Positions 1 to 6,553 of a stretch of DNA of 13,206 bases are shown here, piece after piece. Below the pieces are notes generated by a model. It ran no database searches, was not told where the DNA came from, and saw only the letters and a program-made list of their open reading frames with translations. A program made the position numbers and the translations under genes. Each line of letters starts with the position of its first letter. Within the stretch, counting starts at the first letter, position 1. Origin of the DNA: Thermoplasmata archaeon (GTDB taxonomy: Archaea; Thermoplasmatota; Thermoplasmata; Halarchaeoplasmatales; Halarchaeoplasmataceae); assembly GCA_019594305.1 (NCBI GenBank), contig JAFDTZ010000058.1, forward strand, positions 1 through 13,206, read 5' to 3'.

Positions 1-1
1 A

Positions 2-736
2 GAACACGATCTCGATGATATCGTGTGCATAGCCGTGGACGGTACCGGCTACGGTGACGACGGCAGCAGCTGGGGTGGAGAGGTGCTCCACTGCACCGCC
101 GGCGGATACGAAAGGAAGGCTCACCTGGAGCCATTTCCGTTACTGGGTGGAAAGGAAGCGGTCAAAGACCCGAGACGCTCGGTTTACGCCATACAACGTG
201 TAAAAGGGCTAGAGGGCTCGTTCTTCACGGATTCAACCGCAGATATATTCGATAAGCTAATACCGAAAAGCATAACCACCACCAGCTTAGGTAGGCTTTT
301 AGATGCGGTTTCCGCCGCCCTGTGTGTATGTTATAAACGTACATATGAGGGGGAGCCTGCCATGAAGCTTGAAAGGCTGCAGATGAGTGGAAAGTCGAAC
401 CGTGATTACCATATCAGCCGCAAGGGTGATACGATATACACCCTAGATGGTTTCCTGGAGATGTTGAACGACCGGGCATCTGAAGAGGACAGGGCGGCTT
501 CTTACTCCGCCTCCGTAGCTCGTGCACTCGCTGAAGCGGCTGCCGAGGTAGCTGAACAAGCCGGTGCCCCTATCGGTATATCCGGCGGAGTATCATATAA
601 CCAGCCCATTGTGGACGCCGTGAGGAAGAGGCTGAAGGAACTAGGTCACAAATTGCTCGTCCACAAGGATGTACCCAACGGTGACATGGGTATACCCCTC
701 GGTCAGGCTGTGATAGCGGCGGAGTTCGATTCTTAG
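2..736 (+). CDS. hypF: Carbamoyltransferase HypF, C-terminal part (5' end outside window)
   Basis: HypF makes the thiocarboxamide precursor of the cyanide ligands of the [NiFe]-hydrogenase centre, working with HypE. Only the last ~244 codons are present. The reading frame is open from base 2, and the residues just before the GTG at 23 (EHDLDDI) fit the family, so the gene continues upstream and 23 is not a start. Seen in the sequence: the Kae1-like domain motif DGTGYGDDG at nt 38-64, and the C-terminal SGGVSYNQ (from nt 581) followed by VPNGDMGIPLGQAVIAA, which matches the usual HypF ending. No other hyp or hydrogenase gene is visible. The next gene starts about 40 nt downstream, apparently from its own promoter. 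I am confident of the family; the acylphosphatase, zinc-finger and YrdC-like domains would lie outside the window. Confidence 0.93.
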   Translation, partial: EHDLDDIVCIAVDGTGYGDDGSSWGGEVLHCTAGGYERKAHLEPFPLLGGKEAVKDPRRSVYAIQRVKGLEGSFFTDSTADIFDKLIPKSITTTSLGRLLDAVSAALCVCYKRTYEGEPAMKLERLQMSGKSNRDYHISRKGDTIYTLDGFLEMLNDRASEEDRAASYSASVARALAEAAAEVAEQAGAPIGISGGVSYNQPIVDAVRKRLKELGHKLLVHKDVPNGDMGIPLGQAVIAAEFDS

Positions 737-742
737 GAAAAG

Positions 743-764
743 TATGAAATAAGGCGGATTTATA
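743..764 (+). promoter_or_regulatory. Possible core promoter of the ATPase gene
   Basis: Just after the hypF stop, TATGAAAT at 743-750 is preceded by GGAAAAG, which resembles a BRE. A start about 32 nt from the box falls at ~775, next to the ATG at 777, so the mRNA would be nearly leaderless. The TTTATAC at 759-764 is too close to the gene to serve the 777 start. The assignment is weak; cotranscription with hypF is the alternative. Confidence 0.3.
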
Positions 765-776
765 CGGTAATTGTTC

Positions 777-3596
777 ATGCCCCGTGAAAAAGCGTATTAT
801 CAGATGTCTGTGAAAGAGGTATTTCGTGAATTCGATACCAGCGAAAACGGATTGAGCGAGAAAGAAGCTTCACAGAGATTGAAAAAGTACGGTAAAAACC
901 AGTTGATGACCACTTACAAAACCCCCAAGTGGCTCATGATGCTTTCTCAGTTCAAGGAATTGCTGGTGATGGTTCTCATCATCGCGGGTATTATCTCACT
1001 TATTCTGGGCAGTTATAGAAACGCTGCCGCCATGTTCATAATAGTGATCATCAACGCGGTGATCGGTTTCATCCAGCAGAACAAAGCCGAGGAGATAATC
1101 GAAAAGCTGAAGAAGATGATCAAGTCACCTGCCAAGGTCATGCGTGACGGAGAGATGAAGGAGATCTCACAGGACAAACTCGTACCCGGTGATATTATAA
1201 AGGTCGAAGAGGGTGATAAGATACCAGCGGATATACGGGTCATCGAATCCTTCAATCTCCGGACCAACGATTTTTCGCTAACCGGCGAATCCATGCCCCA
1301 GGAGAAGCATTCCAAAGCCATAAAAGAGGTTTCACAGCTTGGCGACCGGGACAACATGGCCTACCTGGGAACCACGGTGGCTATCGGAAACGCTAAAGGA
1401 GTGGTGGTTGCCACGGGCATGAAGACCGAGATGGGCAAGATAGCCGGTATGACGGAGACAACTGTGGACCTGCAATCACCTTTACAGATGGAACTCAATC
1501 TTTTGGCCAAGCATCTTACGATATTAGTTGTTGTAATAAGCACAGCCCTCTTCTTTGTAGCGATCTGGCAGGGTCTTTCGTTATACGTTAGTCTTCTGTA
1601 CGCCATCGGCATCTCGGTGTCATCCGTACCCCAGGCACTACCGGCTCAAGTCACTGTAGCGCTTTCCACCGGTAGTAATCGTTTGGCTAACAGAAAAGCA
1701 GTGGTCAAAAATCTGCCGGCGGTGGAAACACTCGGTTCGACGACGGTCATATGCACCGATAAGACCGGTACACTTACCAAAAACGAGATGACCGTTAAGA
1801 GGGCATGGTTCAACGGCAATAATTACAAGTTCACTGGCGTAGGGTACGAGCCCAAGGGGGAGATACAGCACGAAGACGGGACTCCCTTGACCCAGGAAAA
1901 AATAGATGAAATTGAGATAATGATGGACGCAGCCACAATGGCATCCACCGCTGAAATACATCCTCCCGATGAGGACCATGAAGGGTGGTACCCGGTTGGA
2001 GATCCCACGGAAGCGGCACTAATATCCATGTCAACCAAGATAGGCACCCGTTCACCCATCGAGGATAAGGAAAACCTGGAGATACAACAGTTTCCTTTCG
2101 ACTCGGAAAGGAAAAGGATGAGTTCCATCAGGGAGATGAACGAGAAATATTCTTGCGTTGAAGTTGCCGATTTACTAGAGGACAGGACCATCGTGGCCAT
2201 GAAGGGCTCTACGGACAGTCTGCTCTCCATCAGCAAGTACATCTTTCAAGATGGAGAAATTGTGCCCATAACGGACGAGCACAAGAAAAAGATAAAGAAT
2301 GTAAACGAAAAACTATCTTCAAGTGCCATGAGGGTACTGTCCATCGCATTCCGAGTGTTAGAAGAAGAAAAGAGGGACTATACCATCGAAGAGGTCGAGA
2401 GGGACATCATCTTCCTGGGCCTCGTGGGGATGATAGACCCGCCAAAAGAGGGGGTCAAAGAATCCATAAGAGAGTGCCACAAGGCACACATACGCACCTT
2501 CATAATGACCGGAGACCATTCCACGACAGCCCAGGCCGTAGGCAGGGAAATAGGGTTGTCCAGGGACCATAAACCTTCACCGGTAATAACGGGTAGTGAA
2601 CTCAAGGATATGTCAGATGATAAGTTGAGGGAGCGTATGAAAAATGCGGAGTCCCTCATATTTTCCAGGGTGGACCCCGAAGATAAACTCAGGATAGTCG
2701 ATCTTCTGGAAAAGGACGGCGAAGTGGTGGCCGTTACTGGTGACGGTGTTAACGACGCACCTGCACTGAAAAGAGCCCATATCGGTGTAGCCATGGGATT
2801 GAAGGGTACGGATGTGGCGAAAGAGGCTTCCGAGCTGGTGCTTCTGGACGACAGTTTTCCCACGTTAGTCCATGCGGTTAGGGAGGGAAGAACTATCTAC
2901 AACAACCTGAAAAAGACGGTTCTAGCTTCCATGACGACCAACGGGGCGGAACTTACGGTAGTACTCGCGGGTTTGGCAGCCCTGGCACTACTCGGATGGG
3001 GCCGCTGGGCCATGCCTATATTGGTGATACAGATTCTCGCCATCGATCTTTTAGCAGAGGTTGTACCCCTTACGACCTTAACCTTTGATCCCCCTACCAA
3101 GGAGATGATGATATCTCCTCCCAGGAAATTGAAAGACCACATATTGAACAGGTGGTCTTCCACAGAGGTGATTTTCTTCGCCTTATTGATCGGCCTTCTG
3201 GCCTTCGGCAACTTTTGGTTGTACTTTATACGCGAAGGAATATCCTTAACGGCGGACAATTTTCCTGCCGTGCACTACGCCAGAGCAACGACCATAACCT
3301 TCCTAACTATCGCTTACTGTCAATTCGCAAACATAATGTCAAGACGTTATGATTATCAGTCGATTATTAACAAAAATTTCTTCTCCAACCGCATCATACT
3401 GTATTCCATCTTGCTATCCGTCGGTTTGATATTTATTGGCATATACGGTCCCGTGATAAGCACATTTTTAGAATTTGCAGGGATAGGATTGCAGGGCTGG
3501 CTTCAAGTACTCGGTGCCGGCGGCATATTCTTAGCAAGTTTTGAGATATTGAAGGCATTCAAGAGGATCGGAAGGAAAAAGGAGGCGGTAAATTAA
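777..3596 (+). CDS. P-type cation-transporting ATPase (P2-like) with altered ion-site residues
   Basis: A 939-residue membrane ATPase, the usual length for P2 pumps. Numbering from ATG 777 shows an N-terminal cation-ATPase domain (about 5-75), helices M1/M2 at ~62-100, actuator TGES at 169-172, phosphorylation motif DKTGT with Asp328, nucleotide-domain GDPTEAA from 408, MTGD at 577-580, and hinge TGDGVND at 654-660. All catalytic motifs are intact. The M4 motif reads PQALP (285-289) instead of the PEGLP of Ca2+ pumps. M5 keeps Asn722 and Glu725. M6 has Asp757, Ala760 and Glu761 where SERCA has Asn796, Thr799 and Asp800. The transported ion therefore cannot be named. I prefer ATG 777 to the TTG at 771 because no SD supports the TTG and an N-terminus of MPREKAYYQ is typical. 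A DUF389 gene follows after one base, indicating an operon. Confidence 0.93.
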   Translation: MPREKAYYQMSVKEVFREFDTSENGLSEKEASQRLKKYGKNQLMTTYKTPKWLMMLSQFKELLVMVLIIAGIISLILGSYRNAAAMFIIVIINAVIGFIQQNKAEEIIEKLKKMIKSPAKVMRDGEMKEISQDKLVPGDIIKVEEGDKIPADIRVIESFNLRTNDFSLTGESMPQEKHSKAIKEVSQLGDRDNMAYLGTTVAIGNAKGVVVATGMKTEMGKIAGMTETTVDLQSPLQMELNLLAKHLTILVVVISTALFFVAIWQGLSLYVSLLYAIGISVSSVPQALPAQVTVALSTGSNRLANRKAVVKNLPAVETLGSTTVICTDKTGTLTKNEMTVKRAWFNGNNYKFTGVGYEPKGEIQHEDGTPLTQEKIDEIEIMMDAATMASTAEIHPPDEDHEGWYPVGDPTEAALISMSTKIGTRSPIEDKENLEIQQFPFDSERKRMSSIREMNEKYSCVEVADLLEDRTIVAMKGSTDSLLSISKYIFQDGEIVPITDEHKKKIKNVNEKLSSSAMRVLSIAFRVLEEEKRDYTIEEVERDIIFLGLVGMIDPPKEGVKESIRECHKAHIRTFIMTGDHSTTAQAVGREIGLSRDHKPSPVITGSELKDMSDDKLRERMKNAESLIFSRVDPEDKLRIVDLLEKDGEVVAVTGDGVNDAPALKRAHIGVAMGLKGTDVAKEASELVLLDDSFPTLVHAVREGRTIYNNLKKTVLASMTTNGAELTVVLAGLAALALLGWGRWAMPILVIQILAIDLLAEVVPLTTLTFDPPTKEMMISPPRKLKDHILNRWSSTEVIFFALLIGLLAFGNFWLYFIREGISLTADNFPAVHYARATTITFLTIAYCQFANIMSRRYDYQSIINKNFFSNRIILYSILLSVGLIFIGIYGPVISTFLEFAGIGLQGWLQVLGAGGIFLASFEILKAFKRIGRKKEAVN
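3579..3585 (+). promoter_or_regulatory. Ribosome binding site of the DUF389 gene
   Basis: AAGGAGG lies inside the last codons of the ATPase gene, 12 nt before the ATG at 3598. It supports that start and translation from a shared ATPase-DUF389 mRNA. Confidence 0.6.
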
Positions 3597-3597
3597 G

Positions 3598-4599
3598 ATG
3601 GCCCTGCGCTTGATCGAGATGCTGATCCCCGTTGAAGACCAGAACTTTGTTGAGGAGCTTCTGGAGGATGATTCCGAGGTTATGGACTTTTGGTATGACT
3701 GGGTATCGAAAAAACAGATATTAGTTAAGATAATAGTAACGGTGGAGGATAGTCAGTCGGTTTTAGACAAGCTTCAGGACGAGTTTTCCGACAGATCCTG
3801 TTTCCGACTGCTGCTCTTCGAGATCAAGGCCACTTATCCGGTAGTTGATGAGGATGAAGAAAAAGATAAGGAGAAAGAGGAGCCTAAAAAATCGGGTATT
3901 AGCCGTGAAGAGCTGTATGCCAGTATAGGCGACCAGACTAAATTCTCAAAGTATTACGTACTTTTGATCACTATCTCTTCTATCGTTGCAACCCTAGGCG
4001 TTCTTAGGAATGACATTGCGGTAATAATCGGTGCTATGGTCATAGCTCCCCTTTTCGGGCCGAATATCGCACTCTCCCTGGCAACCACACTCGCGGACTA
4101 CGAGCTCGGGAGGAAGGCTATGAAGGCCAATCTATTGGGTATCTTGATCGCATTTTCCCTCGCCTTCGTTATCGGTATACTCCTTAACGTTGACCCTGAA
4201 ATTCCACAAATTGTGTCTCGCTCGAGCCTCGGTTTAGGAGATATCGTACTTGCATTAGCCGCGGGAATAGCGGGAGCCATCGCCTTCACCAGAAGTCTTT
4301 TGGAGCCTTTGATAGGAGTCATGGTAGCCCTGGCGTTACTGCCCGCACTTGTCACCTCGGGACTGCTTCTTGGCTCAGGTCATGTATACATGTCCATGGG
4401 TGCCCTTAGTTTATTCTTCGTTAATCTCATAGGCATAAACCTTGCGGGAGTCGCCACCTTCGTGGCACAGGGTATAGAGCCGCGGGAATGGTGGGCGGCG
4501 GATAAAGCGAAAAAGGCATCTCATCAAGCCATAGTTATATGGGTAGCATTGCTGATGCTACTTATAGCCGTAATATTATATACGCAGTATTACGTATGA
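3598..4599 (+). CDS. DUF389 (TIGR00341-like) integral membrane protein
   Basis: A 333-residue protein of the DUF389 family, whose function is unknown. The N-terminal ~80 residues form a soluble alpha/beta domain. An acidic/lysine linker (about 84-98) follows, then a hydrophobic core with about seven helices, near residues 118-136, 139-163, 176-197, 213-231, 236-258, 267-291 and 311-330. The family hallmark GAMVIAPLFGPNIA is at 145-158, and TRSLLEPLIGVMVALALLPA, also typical, is near 231-250. The start is fixed by an upstream GGAGG and by its position one base after the ATPase stop. The tight coupling suggests the two membrane proteins are made together, perhaps for ion or stress homeostasis, but no biochemical role should be inferred. 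The gene converges on the AbrB-family gene with only 5 nt between the stops. Confidence 0.88.
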   Translation: MALRLIEMLIPVEDQNFVEELLEDDSEVMDFWYDWVSKKQILVKIIVTVEDSQSVLDKLQDEFSDRSCFRLLLFEIKATYPVVDEDEEKDKEKEEPKKSGISREELYASIGDQTKFSKYYVLLITISSIVATLGVLRNDIAVIIGAMVIAPLFGPNIALSLATTLADYELGRKAMKANLLGILIAFSLAFVIGILLNVDPEIPQIVSRSSLGLGDIVLALAAGIAGAIAFTRSLLEPLIGVMVALALLPALVTSGLLLGSGHVYMSMGALSLFFVNLIGINLAGVATFVAQGIEPREWWAADKAKKASHQAIVIWVALLMLLIAVILYTQYYV

Positions 4600-4604
4600 T
4601 ACAT

Positions 4605-4868
4605 TCACTTTCCTTTCTTGTATTCGATGATCACCTTATTTGTACCATCGGTTGATAACCCTTTCTTCCTTGCGAACTCCTCTCCCCATTTAAGGAATCT
4701 TTTAAAATCTTCTTCGGTGGGCATGTAAAGTTTCTTCAGGATTACGGTGTCATCCTCCCCATAGATCGCGAATGTATCACCTTCTTCGAGGTCCATCGAT
4801 TCTCTAAGCTCTACGGGGATGACTATCTGCCCCTTAGATGAAAGCCGGGTGAATTTTATTTCGCTCAT
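4605..4868 (-). CDS. AbrB/SpoVT-family transcriptional regulator
   Basis: An 87-residue protein. Residues 3-47 form one SpoVT-AbrB swapped-hairpin domain: the opening FTRLSSKGQIVIPVELRE, then LEEGD, and a strand ending VILKK. Such domains dimerise and bind DNA, and many are antitoxins or autoregulators. The tail (50-87, starting MPTEEDFKRFLKWGEEFARK) is a helical extension of the kind that in archaeal homologues follows the DNA-binding fold. The frame extends upstream to 5000, but ATG 4868 is chosen because the domain begins at once and a TATA-like box sits ~32 nt upstream. No toxin gene is adjacent: its downstream neighbour is DUF389 (convergent) and its upstream neighbour is a divergent coiled-coil gene. 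Autoregulation is suggested by the palindrome at 4883-4897. Family certain; target genes unknown. Confidence 0.87.
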   Translation of the reverse strand: MSEIKFTRLSSKGQIVIPVELRESMDLEEGDTFAIYGEDDTVILKKLYMPTEEDFKRFLKWGEEFARKKGLSTDGTNKVIIEYKKGK

Positions 4869-4882
4869 TATTAACAGAACAT

Positions 4883-4897
4883 GTAAGATAGTCTTAC
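4883..4897. promoter_or_regulatory. Palindromic operator candidate in the AbrB-family gene promoter
   Basis: GTAAGA-TAG-TCTTAC is a perfect 6-bp inverted repeat with a 3-nt spacer. It lies directly after the minus-strand TATA-like box and ends about 15 nt before the start codon at 4868. A bound dimer here would block assembly or escape of RNA polymerase. That the neighbouring AbrB-family protein binds it is inference. Confidence 0.45.
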
Positions 4898-4910
4898 TAT
4901 TTATCCTTTT
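4897..4910 (-). promoter_or_regulatory. TATA/BRE promoter of the AbrB-family gene
   Basis: On the minus strand, GGAAAAG-like purines precede ATAAATAG at 4904-4897. The expected start is near 4874, leaving a leader of only ~6 nt. The box touches the palindrome at 4883-4897. Confidence 0.45.
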
Positions 4911-4961
4911 CCCGGGTTTATGACTGGTCGTTGTTAGAATTTTTGTGTTCTCGGGTATAAT

Positions 4962-4975
4962 CGAAACTATTAAAC
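4962..4975 (+). promoter_or_regulatory. Possible TATA/BRE promoter of the coiled-coil gene
   Basis: CGAAA at 4962-4966 followed by CTATTAAAC resembles a BRE plus TATA box. It predicts a start near 4997 and a leader of about 20 nt that contains the GAGG at 5007-5010. The box is weak and not unique in this AT-rich gap. Confidence 0.35.
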
Positions 4976-5018
4976 TGGAGTTCCACCTATTGACGTACAA
5001 AATAAAGAGGCGAATGAT

Positions 5019-5306
5019 ATGAGCAAGAAAGATGCGTATGCGGATAAGTTGAAGGCCCAGCTTGACGAATGGAAGGCGGAGATAGATAAACTTGAGGCGA
5101 AGGCAAAGCAGGCGAGTGCCGATGTTAGGATCATGTACGAAGAGCAGATCGAGGAACTAAGGGATAAACGACTTTCTATGAAATCTAAAATGTCTACTCT
5201 CCAAGAAGCGGGCGACGATGAATGGGAGGATATTAAGGAAGATATTGAAAATATAGGTTCGTTTATAAAGACGGAGATGAAACAGTTAAGATCGAAATTC
5301 TCTTAG
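5019..5306 (+). CDS. Small coiled-coil protein (sll1863-type stress-protein-like)
   Basis: A 95-residue, highly charged, almost wholly helical soluble protein with no signal peptide or membrane segment. It has the layout of the widespread small coiled-coil family annotated as sll1863-type stress response proteins: an opening AYADKLKAQLDEWKAEIDKLEAKA (two stretches around residues 7-30), a central EEQIEELRDKR (41-51), and a C-terminal AGDDEWEDIKEDIENI near 64-79. Hydrophobic residues recur with heptad spacing in 8-62, consistent with an antiparallel hairpin. The start at ATG 5019 has GAGG eight bases upstream. The gene is divergent from the AbrB-family regulator across 150 nt, so it could be one of its targets; this is inference. 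Homologues have no established biochemical activity. Confidence 0.75.
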   Translation: MSKKDAYADKLKAQLDEWKAEIDKLEAKAKQASADVRIMYEEQIEELRDKRLSMKSKMSTLQEAGDDEWEDIKEDIENIGSFIKTEMKQLRSKFS

Positions 5307-5321
5307 ATAATTAAGGGTAAG

Positions 5322-5396
5322 AAAAAGATAGGGGTGGGCTAGAATGGAAGGATGGTGGGATGGGATGCACTCTAACCGACTAGCCCGTAAATCCCC
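5322..5396 (-). ncRNA. Candidate small structured RNA (novel)
   Basis: Read on the minus strand, a transcript starting at 5396 would begin GGGGAUUUACGGGCUAG and fold as nested stems. GGGG (5396-5393) pairs with CCCC (5334-5331), and GGGCUAG (5386-5380) pairs with CUAGCCC (5342-5336), with AUUUAC against one base between them. The 37-nt apical part (5379-5343) is C-rich with repeated CAUCC units and little internal pairing. A U5 run at 5326-5322 follows the outer stem by four bases, giving an archaeal-type end. The TATA box TTTATATC (5428-5421), preceded by CAAAATG, lies exactly 32-25 nt before 5396. It matches no RNA family I recognise. Alternatively, the repeat may act only as a terminator of the coiled-coil gene. 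Existence as an RNA is inference. Confidence 0.5.
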
Positions 5397-5420
5397 GTTA
5401 TACTAAATTTCGCTAAGGGA

Positions 5421-5435
5421 GATATAAACATTTTG
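5421..5435 (-). promoter_or_regulatory. BRE/TATA promoter driving the candidate small RNA
   Basis: The minus strand reads CAAAATG (5435-5429) then TTTATATC (5428-5421), close to the archaeal pattern of CRAAANN followed by TTTATATA. The predicted start is 5396, the first G of the nested stem. No ORF lies downstream on this strand before the coiled-coil gene's 3' end, so it is an orphan promoter unless it makes an RNA. Confidence 0.55.
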
Positions 5436-5519
5436 GTAAAATTATAGATAAACGAGAGAAACACTTAAATATTATGTTTTCAAGATATTGTCTCACACCG
5501 ATCTTCGTAAGACATTTTT

Positions 5520-5538
5520 AAAAAAAGAAAGGGAAAAA
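5520..5538 (-). terminator. Oligo-T terminator of radA
   Basis: Beginning 7 nt after the radA stop, the minus strand carries T5, CCC, TTT, C and then T7 (5538-5520), with no required hairpin. This is the usual form of an archaeal factor-independent terminator. Confidence 0.65.
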
Positions 5539-5545
5539 GGGCGGT

Positions 5546-6487
5546 TTACCCTCTTACTCCACCTGTTTCTAAGGTTATTACCGCCTCACCGTCAGGCAGA
5601 TTCGGTGAATCGACCAGCCTAGCTATCCGCTTATTACCCTTACTCTTTCTTAGATATAAACGGAATGTAGCGGTGTGACCAAGTATGTGTCCACCAATCG
5701 GTCTGGTAGGGTCGCCGAAGAACTGGTCCGGATTGGCAGAAACTTGATTCGTGACAACGATAGCAGCGTTGTGTCTATCTGCGAATTTAAGAAGTTTGTG
5801 CAGATGTTTGTTCAAGGTCTGCTGCCTTTCAGCCAGCGCGCCGCGTCCGACATATTCAGCACGGAAGTGTGACGTAAGCGAATCCACTACCAAAAGTTTG
5901 ATATCATGGTCCTCTGCCATATCCAATACCTTATCAGCCAGAAGCATCTGATGATGGGTGTTGTAAGCCCTTGCGACGTTGAGTTTTTTTAATACGTCCA
6001 TGGGGTCCAAATCCATATCTTCAGCGATCTGAATTATCCTCTCCGGTCTGAAACTGTTCTCAGTATCGATAATGAAAGCTTCACCATCTAATCCTCCATC
6101 CTCCAAAGGCATGGTTGTGTTAACAGCCAGTTGATGTACTATCTGAGTCTTTCCGGAACCATATTCTCCGAAGAATTCTGTAATGGACCGGGATTCGACA
6201 CCGCCACCCAAAAGATCATCCAGTGCCTTTGCGCTGGTTGTTAGCTTTGATATCTCTTTTCTATTCTCGAGTACCTGATCACCAGTAACGAAACCCCCTA
6301 TATCTGCAGCGGCTTTTGCCGCATTGATTATCTTTGCGCTGGTGGCCTCACCTATCTCAGCTACATCTGCCAACACTCTTGGCGATTCGACGGCTAAGGC
6401 CATCAGGTCTCGATAACCTGCTTCTAAGAGCTTTTCTGCAGTTGCGGGTCCTACTCCTGGCAACTTTTCTATTTTGTCTTTGCTCAT
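5546..6487 (-). CDS. radA: DNA repair and recombination protein RadA
   Basis: The archaeal Rad51/RecA recombinase, which forms ATP-dependent filaments on single-stranded DNA for homologous pairing. The product is 313 residues, normal for the family. The N-terminal helix-hairpin-helix domain opens with KIEKLPGVGPATAEKL (5-20). The linker GFVTGDQVLENR (65-76) leads into the ATPase core. Walker A is GEYGSGKT (107-114). Walker B is LLVVDSLT, followed by the L1 region after SHFRAEY. L2 sits in NQVSANPDQFFGDPTRPIGG, and a typical C-terminus ends GGVRG. ATG 6487 is preferred to ATG 6511: GGGGCG lies six bases before it (6498-6493), and the residues before KIEKLPGVG then match the family. A TATA-like TATTAATA (6523-6516) would place the start near 6492, making the mRNA almost leaderless. 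Confidence 0.97.
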   Translation of the reverse strand: MSKDKIEKLPGVGPATAEKLLEAGYRDLMALAVESPRVLADVAEIGEATSAKIINAAKAAADIGGFVTGDQVLENRKEISKLTTSAKALDDLLGGGVESRSITEFFGEYGSGKTQIVHQLAVNTTMPLEDGGLDGEAFIIDTENSFRPERIIQIAEDMDLDPMDVLKKLNVARAYNTHHQMLLADKVLDMAEDHDIKLLVVDSLTSHFRAEYVGRGALAERQQTLNKHLHKLLKFADRHNAAIVVTNQVSANPDQFFGDPTRPIGGHILGHTATFRLYLRKSKGNKRIARLVDSPNLPDGEAVITLETGGVRG

Positions 6488-6515
6488 TTTATCGCCCCTA
6501 TAGTTAATCACATCT

Positions 6516-6523
6516 TATTAATA
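6516..6523 (-). promoter_or_regulatory. radA: TATA-like box of radA
   Basis: TATTAATA on the minus strand, about 30 nt before the ATG at 6487, is flanked by a near-perfect inverted repeat (6495-6503 and 6529-6537). The BRE is poor, so the assignment is moderate. Confidence 0.4.
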
Positions 6524-6553
6524 CTTCTCTAAAGGGGTAAGTGAAAGTGAAAT

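Larger units (their letters stand above)
5307..5545. other. Non-coding interval between the coiled-coil gene and radA
   Basis: This 239-nt gap lies between two convergent genes and has no credible ORF. It contains a nested inverted repeat (5331-5396), a minus-strand BRE/TATA element (5421-5435), a short hairpin (5490-5513) and the T-rich end of radA (5520-5538). The rest is AT-rich with no recognisable feature. Confidence 0.8.

Noticed and set aside
1823..2242. Minus-strand 139-codon frame inside the ATPase gene
   Set aside because: It is opposite the conserved nucleotide-binding domain; its serine-rich composition is typical of an antisense shadow.
4976..4985. TGGA-GT-TCCA inverted repeat before the coiled-coil gene
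   Set aside because: Four-base arms are expected by chance in a gap of this size.
4869..5000. N-terminal extension of the AbrB-family protein to 5000
   Set aside because: The extra 44 residues show no domain, cover the promoter and palindrome, and overlap the divergent promoter. ATG 4868 begins the domain directly.
5336..5386. tRNA-like reading of the minus strand, which begins GGGCTAGTCGGTTAGAG and ends CTAGCCCA
   Set aside because: Only 51 nt lie between the stem ends. There is no T-arm sequence and no plausible anticodon arm, so it is not a tRNA; it is kept as a candidate novel RNA.
5463..5472. Possible plus-strand promoter ACTTAAATA with a purine-rich BRE
   Set aside because: It would make a short transcript into the radA terminator with no structure or ORF. 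AT-rich gaps give such matches by chance, and the minus-strand element at 5421-5435 is far better.
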